From Cupriavidus basilensis (GTDB lineage Bacteria; Pseudomonadota; Gammaproteobacteria; Burkholderiales; Burkholderiaceae), in assembly GCF_000876015.1 (NCBI RefSeq), contig NZ_BBQM01000023.1, positions 248,001 through 312,000 on the forward strand: 64,000 nt of DNA, read 5' to 3'. The position numbers were made by a program, and so were the translations under genes. This document shows, in pieces, positions 51,938 through 60,235 of the stretch (positions are counted from its first letter, which is position 1; every line of letters starts with the position of its first letter). The notes under the pieces were generated by a model, which saw nothing but the letters and a program-made list of their open reading frames with translations, did not search any database and was not told the DNA's origin.

Positions 51938-53214
51938 CATGCCTCCTTGTGCGTGCGCGCGCCGCGTATCCGGTGGATGCGGTAGAGCATCCAGGCCGCG
52001 GCGCACGACAGGCCCAGCGTCATCGCCCACGCGAGGCCGGCCGCGCCGCGGTAGTGCGTGGCCGGCGGCACCGCGGCGAGCAGCACGCAGATCTGGATCA
52101 CCGAGGCCTCGGTGGCCGCGCGCGGCAGGCCCACCGCGCGCAGGTACGCCACCAGCACCGCGATCAGCGCGCCGATGGCCATGTAGATGGCGAAGATGCG
52201 GAACAGCGGCACCGCGCCCAGCCACGCCGGCCCCAGCACCAGCAGGAACAGCGGCTCCGCAGCCAGCCGCAGCGCCACCACCACCGCGGCCAGCCCCAGC
52301 CCGCCGAGCAGCACGAAGCGCCGCAGCAGCGTGGCGTCGGAGCCGTCCTGCTTGCGAAAGCGCGCGGCGAAAGTGGGGAACAGGTACTGCGACATGGCGA
52401 TGCCGGCATCGGCCAGCAGCATCTGCGCGAACTTGGACGACATCTGGTACACGCCGAGCTGCGCCGGCCCGAGCAGCTTGCCGACGATGACCTTGTCGAA
52501 CTGGTTGAGCAGCAGGTTGACCACGCTGCCGGCCCAGATCCAGCGGCTGAAGCCCATGTAGTGGCCGATGCCGGTCCAGCGCGGGCGCAGCGGCGGGCGC
52601 GGCTTCATGCCCAGCCACGTGAGCGCGCTCTTGAGCGATTCGCCGGCCAGCAGGCCGATCAGGATGGCGCCCGCGCCCGCGCCGGCCAGCGCGCAGGCCA
52701 CGCCGACCACGCAGTCGGTGGCGGCGGCGGCCACCTCGATGCCGGCGATCTGCTGGAAGCCGCGCTCGCGCGTGACCACGAAATAGGCCGGCGAGGCCAG
52801 CCCGCGCACCAGCGGCAGCGCGGCGGCCATCAGCAGCGGCAGCAGCGCGCCGTCGAGGTGGAACTGCGCCTGCAGCACCGGCGCCAGCGCCGCCAGCAGC
52901 AGCGCCACCAGCGCGCCGCGGCAGGTCAGCACGGTCCACAGCGCGCCGAGCTGGTCCGGCGAGGGCGGCTGCTGGCCCTGCACCACGGCCTGCGGCAGGC
53001 CGGTGTCGCTGAGCGCCTCGGCGATGGCCACGGCCAGCAGCGCCACCGCGGCGATGCCGACCGCGGACGGGCCGAGGATGCGGCCGACCACCAGGAACTT
53101 GACCGCCACCAGCCCGCGCACCATCACCTGCTGGCCCAGCACCCACGCGGCCGAGCTGGCATGCAGCCCGGACCGCGGCAGGAAGGCGGCTGCGCCGCGC
53201 AGGGATCTGGCCAT
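51937..53214 (-). CDS. Polysaccharide flippase (Wzx-like, MATE/MOP fold)
   Basis: A 425-residue polytopic protein with about 12-14 hydrophobic segments and the polysaccharide_synt pattern AWVLGQQVMVRGLVAVKFLVVGRILGPSAVGIAAVA near the N-terminus and QFDKVIVGKLLGPAQLGVYQMSSK in the middle. It should flip the undecaprenyl-linked repeat unit across the inner membrane for polymerisation by the Wzy-like protein. ATG 53214 has GAGG upstream; a longer Arg-rich frame to 53325 is unlikely. It diverges from the glycosyltransferase at 53530. Confidence 0.85.
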   Translation of the reverse strand: MARSLRGAAAFLPRSGLHASSAAWVLGQQVMVRGLVAVKFLVVGRILGPSAVGIAAVALLAVAIAEALSDTGLPQAVVQGQQPPSPDQLGALWTVLTCRGALVALLLAALAPVLQAQFHLDGALLPLLMAAALPLVRGLASPAYFVVTRERGFQQIAGIEVAAAATDCVVGVACALAGAGAGAILIGLLAGESLKSALTWLGMKPRPPLRPRWTGIGHYMGFSRWIWAGSVVNLLLNQFDKVIVGKLLGPAQLGVYQMSSKFAQMLLADAGIAMSQYLFPTFAARFRKQDGSDATLLRRFVLLGGLGLAAVVVALRLAAEPLFLLVLGPAWLGAVPLFRIFAIYMAIGALIAVLVAYLRAVGLPRAATEASVIQICVLLAAVPPATHYRGAAGLAWAMTLGLSCAAAWMLYRIHRIRGARTHKEA

Positions 53215-53529
53215 GTTGCTGTGCCCCTCGGTGACGTCGTGGACAGGCGCTCGGGCGGCGCGCGGCGGCGGCCGGCGCCGGGGATGCCGGTGACGCGGCC
53301 AACGCTTGCGAGCCATGCGGCCCAATCTACCGCAGCCGCGCGGGCGGCAATCGCCAGGGCATAGCTTTAATCCGTCACCCCGCGGCGCCGCGCGCGGGCC
53401 AGTGCTTTTCCGCCAGCGGGGCGCAGATTGGCGGCTGGCGCGGCAGGCGCGGTGCTAATGTGAAACGGAGGATTCTCCGCAACCCGCTGCACGGCGGCCC
53501 GCGCCGGGCCCGCTGCGTCCGGACCCGCC
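53215..53529. other. 315-bp divergent intergenic region
   Basis: No gene is supported. GGTGACG occurs at 53230-53236 and 53289-53295 and inverted at 53373-53379, and a CGGAG/CTCCG inverted repeat lies near 53465. The region should hold promoters for the flippase (leftward) and glycosyltransferase (rightward) units; I could not pick clear -35/-10 pairs. Confidence 0.45.
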
Positions 53530-54717
53530 ATGCCCGACCCGACCGCACTGATCATCGAGCACGACTTCACCGGCCACCGCTGGCGCTACGTCGAGTGGGC
53601 GATGCAGGCCTACCGCGAGGCCGGCTACCACTGCATGGTAGCCACCGATCCGGCCAACCGCGAGCACCCGCTGGCGCGCCGGCTGCTGGCCGGGCAGCAG
53701 CCGCACACCACGCTGCTGTTCGTACCGGCCCCGGCCGGCGCGGGCGCGGGCGCCGGCCGCGTGGCCTATGTGCGCTTCTGGCGCATGTTCCGCCACGCGT
53801 TCCGCATCGCCGGCGCGGAGCGGCCCGCCTCGCTGGTGGTGGTGCCGTATGTCGATTACTTCCTCTACGCGCTGCCGCTGCTGGGCTCGCCGTTCGGCGC
53901 GGTGCCGTGGGTCGGCATCACCATGCGCGCGAGCTTCCATCACAGCAAGGTGGGCGTGAAGGCGCCGCGCCAGCCGCTGGTCAACGCGGTCAAGACCTGG
54001 CTGTTCCGGCGCGCGCTCGACACCGGCGGCATGAAGACGCTGCTGTCGATCGACCCGACGCTGCCGCAGTGGGTGGCCTCGGCCAGCGGCCGCGCCCAGG
54101 CCGTCGCCTACCTCGCCGACCCCTGCCCCGAGGCGCTGCCGGCCGATCCCGCGGCGGCGCGCGCGCGGCTCGGGCTGGGTCCGGGCCGGCACCTGCTGGT
54201 GTATGGCGCCATCAGCGAGCGCAAGGGCATCCGCGAGCTGGTGGCGGCGCTGGCGGCGCATCCGCGCGCGCCCGCGCTGGTGGTGGCGGGCCAGCAGGAC
54301 GCCGACGTGCGCGCGTTCCTGCGCGAGGCCAGCCGCGCGCTGTCGCCGCCGATAGTGATGCTGGACCGCTTCATCTCCGACGAGGACGAGGCCGCCCTGT
54401 TCTGCGCCTGCGACGCGGTGTGGCTCGGCTACAAGGGCCACTACGGCATGAGCGGCGTGCTGGTGCAGGCCTACCGCGCCGGCAAGCCCGTGATCGCCAC
54501 CGCCGACGGGCTGATCGGCTGGTTCTGCCGCGGGCGCGAGCTGGGGCCGGTGCTGGACGATCTCTCCCCCGCGGCGATCGGGCGCGCGCTCGACCAGCTC
54601 GGGCAGTCCGCGTGGCCGGCGCCGGCGGCGCCCGCCGCCGCCCCGCCGCGCGCGCACCTGCTCGCGCGCAACACGCTCAGCGAATTCAAGCAGACGCTGC
54701 GCCGCGCCGCGGCCTAG
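53530..54717 (+). CDS. GT4-like glycosyltransferase
   Basis: A 395-residue GT-B protein with IIEHDFTGHRWRYVEWAMQAY near the N-terminus, LVYGAISERKGIRELVAAL in the donor domain and a modified acidic motif in YGMSGVLVQAYRAGKPVIATADG. It lacks the strict EX7E pattern (no clear first Glu), so it is a divergent member. No strong ribosome binding site precedes the ATG. It begins a rightward unit with the acetyltransferase and acyltransferase genes and belongs to the exopolysaccharide locus by context. Confidence 0.75.
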   Translation: MPDPTALIIEHDFTGHRWRYVEWAMQAYREAGYHCMVATDPANREHPLARRLLAGQQPHTTLLFVPAPAGAGAGAGRVAYVRFWRMFRHAFRIAGAERPASLVVVPYVDYFLYALPLLGSPFGAVPWVGITMRASFHHSKVGVKAPRQPLVNAVKTWLFRRALDTGGMKTLLSIDPTLPQWVASASGRAQAVAYLADPCPEALPADPAAARARLGLGPGRHLLVYGAISERKGIRELVAALAAHPRAPALVVAGQQDADVRAFLREASRALSPPIVMLDRFISDEDEAALFCACDAVWLGYKGHYGMSGVLVQAYRAGKPVIATADGLIGWFCRGRELGPVLDDLSPAAIGRALDQLGQSAWPAPAAPAAAPPRAHLLARNTLSEFKQTLRRAAA

Positions 54718-54882
54718 GCCGCGGCCGGCCTGGCGCCGTAGTGCCAAGCCGCCAAAACGCCCCTTGCGAAAGGCCATTCCCGGCAAATAGCGATTCGCCC
54801 GCTGTTTCACGTTCGATAATTTTCCCGACAGGAACGAAATGAATGAAATCGCGAACGGTGCGCGAGGGGCGAAGGACCGGAC

Positions 54883-55596
54883 ATGAAGACCGAAGCATAC
54901 GCAGACTACCTGGAACGCGCGGCCGGCCCGCGCGAGGCGGCCACGCCGGAAGTGCGTGATGCGCGCGACACGCGCAATGCGCGCGACGGCACCCGGGCCG
55001 CGTCCGCCGGCCGCGTGGTCGACCTCGACCTGGCCGGGCCCGGCAACTACGTGCGCCGCCGCGGCGTGCTGGTCGAGGCGATGTGGTTCGTGATCGAGGC
55101 CGCCATCATCAGCAACAAGCTGATCCCGTTCTCCGGCCTGCGCGCGGGCCTGCTGCGGCTGTTCGGCGCGCGCATCGGGCGCCGCTGCCGGCTGCTGCAC
55201 CCGATCCGGGTCAAGTCGCCGTGGAACCTGGAGGTCGGCGACAGTTGCTGGTTCGGCATGGACGTGTGGATCTACAACCAGGCGCCGGTGCGCATCGGCT
55301 CGAACGTGTGCATCTCGCAGGGCAGCTTCCTGACGGCCGGCTCGCACGCGCTGGACGGCAACATGGACCTGCAGGTCGCGCCCATCGTGATCGAGGACGG
55401 CGTGTGGATCACCGCCGGCTGCGTGGTGCAGAAGGGCATCACCATCGGGCGCTCGGCGGTGGTCACGCCGCTGTCGGTGGTGCACCGCTCGCTGGAGCCG
55501 GAAGGCATCTACGGCGGCAATCCGTGCCGCTTCATCCGCAAGCGCTTCGGCGCGCCCGCGGACATGAGCGAAGCGGACGCGCCCGGCATGCGGTAG
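54883..55596 (+). CDS. wcaF: WcaF-like O-acetyltransferase (left-handed beta helix)
   Basis: A 237-residue hexapeptide-repeat acyltransferase. LLRLFGARIGRRCRLLHPIRVKSPWNLEVGDSCWFGMDVWIYNQAPVRIGSNVCISQGSFLTAGSH matches the colanic-acid WcaF family, with catalytic His in the ITAGCVVQKGITIGRSAV region of the helix. The first about 50 residues are an Arg/Asp/Ala-rich extension encoded by GCGCGCGAC-type repeats. RBS AAGGA precedes ATG 54883. It should acetylate a sugar of the repeat unit in the cytosol. Confidence 0.85.
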   Translation: MKTEAYADYLERAAGPREAATPEVRDARDTRNARDGTRAASAGRVVDLDLAGPGNYVRRRGVLVEAMWFVIEAAIISNKLIPFSGLRAGLLRLFGARIGRRCRLLHPIRVKSPWNLEVGDSCWFGMDVWIYNQAPVRIGSNVCISQGSFLTAGSHALDGNMDLQVAPIVIEDGVWITAGCVVQKGITIGRSAVVTPLSVVHRSLEPEGIYGGNPCRFIRKRFGAPADMSEADAPGMR

Positions 55597-55670
55597 GCGG
55601 CGCGCGCACGACCCGCGCCGGCCGCGCCAGGAGCAAGACCATCCCGACAGCGCGCTTGGAGGAGAACAGC

Positions 55671-56816
55671 ATGGAAAACCCGGCAACCCGCGGCAAGCAC
55701 ATCGGCAGCCGCTCGATCGAACTCGACTTCGTGCGCGGGCTGGCCATCATCGCCGTGATGGGCATGCACTTCCATGCCGTGAGCACCGGCAACCCGCTCA
55801 TCGCGCTGATCGAGTATCCGCTCAAGAACTTCGGCCGCGAGGGCGTCAACCTGTTCTTCACGCTGAGCGGCTTCCTGGTCGGCGGGCTGCTGCTGCGCCA
55901 GTACGCGCAGAACGGCCACGTGGACGCGCGCCGCTTCATCATCCGCCGCATCTTCAAGATCTGGCCGGCCTACTACGCGCTGATCCTGTTCCACGTGCTG
56001 GCCGGGCGGCACCCGACCAGCACCTTCCTGTACCAGAACCTCACGCACCTGCAGAACTACCTGGGCAGCTCCATCACGCAGACCTGGAGCCTCGCCGTCG
56101 AGGAGCACTTCTACCTGTTCCTGCCCGCGGTGCTGCTGCTGGTGGCGCGCCTGTCGCTGCGCGCCGGCACCATCCTGTGGATGACGGCGGCGCTGTGCGT
56201 GGTGGTGCTGGCCGCGCGCTGCTTCGCGGTGGCCAGCGGCGACCTCGAAGGCGCCTCGGCCTACACGCAGTACCGCATCGACAGCCTGCTGTACGGCGTC
56301 ATGCTGGCCACCCTGTACTGGATGAAGCCCGAGCTGTACCACCGCATCGCGCGCCGCAAGATGCTGCTGGTGGCCATCGTGGCGGCCACGGCGGCGTGGC
56401 TGGTGCTGCTGCAGCGGAACCTGGTGCTGGAGGAGACCATCGGCTACACCATCCAGTCGATCGGCTTCGCCGCGCTGATCGTGCTGGTGCTCGAATACTC
56501 GGGCAAGCTGCGCACCGCGTGGCTGTACCGCGCGGTGGCGTGGACCGGCGTGTACTCGTACGGCATCTACCTGTGGCATTCGGTGGCGCTGGCCCCCGGC
56601 GACCTGTTCATCCGCAAGGCGACCGCGCTGGGCGTGCCGGCGGTGCCGCTGTGGGGCCTGGCGCTGGCGCTGCAGTTCGCGGTGGCCATCGTGGTGGGCT
56701 ACGCCGCCACGCGCGCGATCGAATTCCCGTTCCTGCGCATGCGCGATGCGCTGTTCCCGGCCAACAAGCGCAGCGGCGAGCCGGCTCTGCAGCCAAGCGA
56801 GCGCCCCGCCGCTTGA
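55671..56816 (+). CDS. Acyltransferase 3 family (OafA/NodX-like) membrane acetyltransferase
   Basis: A 381-residue polytopic protein with about ten membrane segments. The family motif region is ELDFVRGLAIIAVMGMHFHAV near the N-terminus; FFTLSGFLVGGLLLRQYAQ, FKIWPAYYALI and TWSLAVEEHFYLFLPAV are typical. It transfers acyl groups (usually acetyl) to sugars on the periplasmic side or to lipid-linked glycans. GGAGGAG is close to ATG 55671. Together with WcaF it implies a polymer carrying at least two acylations. Confidence 0.88.
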   Translation: MENPATRGKHIGSRSIELDFVRGLAIIAVMGMHFHAVSTGNPLIALIEYPLKNFGREGVNLFFTLSGFLVGGLLLRQYAQNGHVDARRFIIRRIFKIWPAYYALILFHVLAGRHPTSTFLYQNLTHLQNYLGSSITQTWSLAVEEHFYLFLPAVLLLVARLSLRAGTILWMTAALCVVVLAARCFAVASGDLEGASAYTQYRIDSLLYGVMLATLYWMKPELYHRIARRKMLLVAIVAATAAWLVLLQRNLVLEETIGYTIQSIGFAALIVLVLEYSGKLRTAWLYRAVAWTGVYSYGIYLWHSVALAPGDLFIRKATALGVPAVPLWGLALALQFAVAIVVGYAATRAIEFPFLRMRDALFPANKRSGEPALQPSERPAA

Positions 56817-56862
56817 GCGCGCCGGGCCCGCGCCGCGCACGGAGAAAACAGGGTGAACCACT

Positions 56863-57336
56863 GTGGCTAGGTACGCTCAGTCCATCAAAGACCGCGCCGT
56901 GGCGCGGATGCTGCCACCCGAGAGCGCCAGCGTCGAGCAGGTCTCCGCCGAGATGCGCATCTCGATGGCCGCGCTCGGGCGCTGGCGCGCCGACGCGCTG
57001 GCCATGCCGCCGGCCGACCCCGCCGCCGCCGGCGAGGCCCGGCTCGAGGCCGTGCTCGCCACCGGCACGATGGGCGAGCAGCAGAAGTCGCAGTGGTGCC
57101 GCGACAACGCCGTCGACCCGCTCGAGCTGGAATACTGGCGCCGCAGCGCCGCCGCGGCGCTTTCCGACAGCCGCGGCATGGGCGCGGTGCGGCGCCTGCA
57201 CGAGCAGGACCAGCGCCGCATCCGCGAGCTGGAGCGCGAGCTGCGCCGCAAGGAGCAGGCGCTGGCCGAGGCCGCCACGCTGCTGGTGCTGACCAAGAAC
57301 GTCACCGCGCTGTTCGAGACCTCGGGCAACAAATAG
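56863..57336 (+). CDS. Orphan IS3-type transposase OrfA-like protein (HTH + coiled coil)
   Basis: A 157-residue helix-turn-helix protein starting at GTG 56863. The N-terminal MARYAQSIKDRAVARMLPPE and the C-terminal leucine-zipper-like REKELRRKEQALAEAATLLVLTKN-type segment (about 122-150) resemble OrfA proteins of IS3-family elements. No OrfB follows: a leftward glycoside hydrolase gene ends 7 bases downstream, and no terminal inverted repeats were seen. It is either a stranded remnant of an insertion sequence or a domesticated regulator; codon composition is like the neighbours. Weak ribosome binding site. Confidence 0.65.
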   Translation: MARYAQSIKDRAVARMLPPESASVEQVSAEMRISMAALGRWRADALAMPPADPAAAGEARLEAVLATGTMGEQQKSQWCRDNAVDPLELEYWRRSAAAALSDSRGMGAVRRLHEQDQRRIRELERELRRKEQALAEAATLLVLTKNVTALFETSGNK

Positions 57337-57343
57337 GCAGGCC

Positions 57344-59338
57344 CTACTGCGCCACGTAGCCTTCGGGCGTGGTCACGCCGGCCTGCGCCACCGTCGCGTT
57401 GGCCGAGATCACGTACAGCGGCGCCTCGGTCAGCGCGAGCGTGAGCGCGCCATTGGCGTACGGCACCGTGGCCGCGTTGCCCATCATGTCCAGCACCGTC
57501 ACGCTGCCGCTGGTGCCGGGCGCGTCCACGGTCAGCGTGTAGGGCACGCTGTAGGTCGCGCTGAAGCCGCTCGCGGCGCTCCAGCTGGCATTGTCGTGGG
57601 TCCACAGCGCGGTCACGATGCTGTTGCTGCCCAGGCGCTGGAACGCATAACCGTAGACGCCCTGCGGCAGGCCCTTGAGCGGACCCAGCGTGTTGGTGCC
57701 GTCGACCAGCCGCGTCATCGCCGCCACCGCCATCGCCGCCGGCTTGGGGCTGACGCGCGCCGGGCCGTGGCTGCCTTTCGGGTTGTCCAGGTTGAAGAAG
57801 ATGCCGTAGCCGGGCTCGTCGGGCGGGTCGGCGGCATAGAACACGAAGCTCACGTCGGCGCCCTCGCCGAGCAGGATCAGGTGCGCGCGCGCGACCACCG
57901 CGCCGTGCGCGTAGAGGATGTTCTGGGTCGGGTAGTCGGGGCCGTAGGTCGCGCCGAGGTCGTAGCTGATGCCGGTCTCGGTGACGAACAGGCGGGCGCC
58001 GCGCTTGAGCCGCGTGGCCACCACGTGGCGCAGTTCGCGCATGGCCGCCGGCAGCGCGTTGGCGGCGTCCGCGGCGCTGGGCGCGCCGACCAGCCGCTCG
58101 GGCGGGTGCGACGGCGAGGTGCCGGCGTCGTAGTAGCCGTGCGCGCTCAGGCCGTCGAGGTACTGCGCGATGCCCAGCGGCGCCAGGCGCTCGATCCACA
58201 CCGAGTTCTGCCGCAGGAAGGCATTGGTGGTGCCCATCACCACCGCGTTGGGATCGTTGGCGTGGATGCCCTGCCACGTCGCCTTGTACATCGCCACGAA
58301 GTTCGCGTCGGTGTCCTTCCACGGCCGGCCGCCGTCGTAGTCGGGCTCCCACGTCACCTGGTAATAGTTGGCCGACTGCGCCGGGAAATAGCGCGCGCGC
58401 GCGGCGGCCGACTCCAGCCCCACGCGCGTCATGTAGTCCTGGTACGCCGGCATGGACTTGGGCGCGTAGCCATAGGTGGGCTGGCCGGTCGGGCTGGCCC
58501 AGCCGGGGATGCCGTCGAGCTGGATCAGCCGCATCAGGTCGCCGGGCTGGAAATAGGAAGCCAGCGGATAGGTGGCCGGGTTGAAGGTGTTGGGGCCGCT
58601 CGGCTCGGTGACGGACCAGTTGCGGTTGTCGTTGGCCCACGACAGGCCCAGCGCCGGATAGATCGGGCGATAGCCGTCGCCGTCGCAGCAGGTCTGGCCG
58701 GGCGCGACGAACGCCGTGCCCTGCCCGCCGAAGCGGTGCAGGTCCTGGCGCGCGTAGCTGGCCGCCGGCAGCACCGCGGAGACGTCGGGCAGCACGCCGA
58801 AGGTGGCGATGCCGTTGGGGCGCGTGCCGCGCGAGCGCAGGCCGCCGCCGGCCGAGGCCAGGCTCACCGACACGGCGAAGTAGCCGGCGGCGCTCGCCCT
58901 GCAATCCATCGTCGACACGCGCGGGCCGGCGTCCACCGGGAACTGCCCGTTCGCGCGGACCCGGCCCCAGGTGTCGGCGATGGACCAGTTGGCGACGTCG
59001 GCGCCGGCCGCGCGCGTGGTGATGCTCACCTCGAAGGTGCTGCCCGGCGCGAACATGCGCGAGCCGTCGCTGCCGGGCGTGTCGGCCTCGATGGTGTCGC
59101 CGTCGGGCGGGGCGTCGGCGCCGGCGGCGGGCGCGGCGCAGGTGATGGTGCCGCTGTCCGCCAGCCCGGCCGCGGCCGGCGGCGGCGCGCTGCCGGCCGG
59201 CCTGGGCTTGTCCGCGCCGTGGTCGCCGCCGCACGCGGTGGCGGCGAACAGGCACAGGCAGGCGAGCAGCGCGGCGGGCAGGGTATGGCGCGCGGCGCGG
59301 CGCGGCGGGCGGGGGGCGGCGGGACAAAGCAGACGCAT
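57344..59338 (-). CDS. Lipoprotein glycoside hydrolase, GH39/PslG-like TIM barrel
   Basis: A 664-residue exported enzyme. A lipobox (AATACGG, Cys36) follows a hydrophobic segment, so it should be lipidated. After a Gly/Pro/Ala-rich linker and a small beta domain, a TIM-barrel region (about 200-520) carries a WEPDYDG motif (likely acid/base Glu) and FVTETGISYD (likely nucleophile Glu), as in GH39 and related clan GH-A enzymes; a C-terminal beta-sandwich follows. Enzymes like PslG act on self-made exopolysaccharide. It is 4 bases downstream of the PAP2 gene, same strand. Substrate is inferred from context only. Confidence 0.75.
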   Translation of the reverse strand: MRLLCPAAPRPPRRAARHTLPAALLACLCLFAATACGGDHGADKPRPAGSAPPPAAAGLADSGTITCAAPAAGADAPPDGDTIEADTPGSDGSRMFAPGSTFEVSITTRAAGADVANWSIADTWGRVRANGQFPVDAGPRVSTMDCRASAAGYFAVSVSLASAGGGLRSRGTRPNGIATFGVLPDVSAVLPAASYARQDLHRFGGQGTAFVAPGQTCCDGDGYRPIYPALGLSWANDNRNWSVTEPSGPNTFNPATYPLASYFQPGDLMRLIQLDGIPGWASPTGQPTYGYAPKSMPAYQDYMTRVGLESAAARARYFPAQSANYYQVTWEPDYDGGRPWKDTDANFVAMYKATWQGIHANDPNAVVMGTTNAFLRQNSVWIERLAPLGIAQYLDGLSAHGYYDAGTSPSHPPERLVGAPSAADAANALPAAMRELRHVVATRLKRGARLFVTETGISYDLGATYGPDYPTQNILYAHGAVVARAHLILLGEGADVSFVFYAADPPDEPGYGIFFNLDNPKGSHGPARVSPKPAAMAVAAMTRLVDGTNTLGPLKGLPQGVYGYAFQRLGSNSIVTALWTHDNASWSAASGFSATYSVPYTLTVDAPGTSGSVTVLDMMGNAATVPYANGALTLALTEAPLYVISANATVAQAGVTTPEGYVAQ

Positions 59339-59342
59339 CGCG

Positions 59343-59966
59343 CTAGTCTCCCTGGTAGCAGATCACCTGCGCGTAGTACGGAGAGTAGTGCCAGATGATC
59401 TGCTGCAGCGGCGCGTGGCGACCGTAGGCGACCGTGGCGACCGTGCACAGGCCGAGCAGCGCCGCCCCGGCGATCACGCTGCTGCCGGGCCGGCGCGGCG
59501 CGGGCGCGCAGGCGCGCAGCACCCAGCCCGCGATGGCGGCGCCGAGCAGCCAGCCGGCCACCACCTCGGCCGGCGTGTGCGCGCCGAGCAGCACGCGGCT
59601 CAGGCAGATCAGGGCCGCCAGCGCCAGGCCCAGTGTCAGCCCCGGCAGCAGTCCCCGTGTCGGGCCGGCGGCGCGCCAACCCGGCCGCGCGCCGCGCAGC
59701 AGCAGCGCCAGGAACACCGACCACACCGCCGCCGAGAGCATCGCGTGGCCGCTGATCACGCGCATGTCGAAGCGCTCCAGCGCCAGGCCGCAGCCCGCGT
59801 GCAGCAGCTTGCTGGCCAGCACCACCGCCGAGCCCGCCGCCAGGCACGCGACCCAGCGCAGCGCGGCGCGCCACCCGTCCGCGCGCAGCAGCCACAAGGC
59901 CGTGGCGAACGCCAGCGGCAGCGTCACGGCAGCATCGCCAAGGTCTGTGATGCGATACCAGTTCAT
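59343..59966 (-). CDS. PAP2-family membrane phosphatase
   Basis: A 207-residue membrane protein with about five to six hydrophobic segments. The PAP2 signature is SGHAMLSA followed by SRVLLGAHTPAEVVAG (SRX5HX3E, with Glu in place of the usual Asp); a K-type motif is less clear. It could recycle undecaprenyl diphosphate released by polysaccharide polymerisation or dephosphorylate another lipid. The GH-like lipoprotein gene starts 4 bases after its stop, so the two form an operon. ATG 59966 has no strong ribosome binding site. Confidence 0.78.
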   Translation of the reverse strand: MNWYRITDLGDAAVTLPLAFATALWLLRADGWRAALRWVACLAAGSAVVLASKLLHAGCGLALERFDMRVISGHAMLSAAVWSVFLALLLRGARPGWRAAGPTRGLLPGLTLGLALAALICLSRVLLGAHTPAEVVAGWLLGAAIAGWVLRACAPAPRRPGSSVIAGAALLGLCTVATVAYGRHAPLQQIIWHYSPYYAQVICYQGD

Positions 59967-60010
59967 CGTGCTTGTTCGTTGTGCTTGCCCGTCGTGCGGC
60001 AGTCCGGCTT

Positions 60011-60074
60011 GATGGTCCGACCGACGATCCGACCTGATGGCCCGACCTCATGGCCCGACCTGATGGCCCGACTC
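60011..60074. repeat. 13-bp tandem repeat, five imperfect copies
   Basis: Units near GATGGCCCGACCT follow each other from 60011 to 60074 (60011-60022, 60023-60035, 60036-60048, 60049-60061, 60062-60074), between the PAP2 gene and galU. It could vary in copy number and affect the galU upstream region. Confidence 0.7.
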
Positions 60075-60235
60075 TAAGGCCGCCGCGCCGCGCCGTGGCG
60101 CTCGCGCGCGCGCACTGTCTGAATAGGGCGAACTGTTGGCAGATGCCCGTCTGGCCACGGCGATACGCTGGCTGCACCTGGGCAAGCCGCGCCGCGGCCG
60201 CCTCGGCCGGGCAACCACACGACGGGGGTAGATCC

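Noticed and set aside
54803..54812. Half of a parS-like site (TGTTTCACGT)
   Set aside because: The second half does not match and no parAB genes are near.
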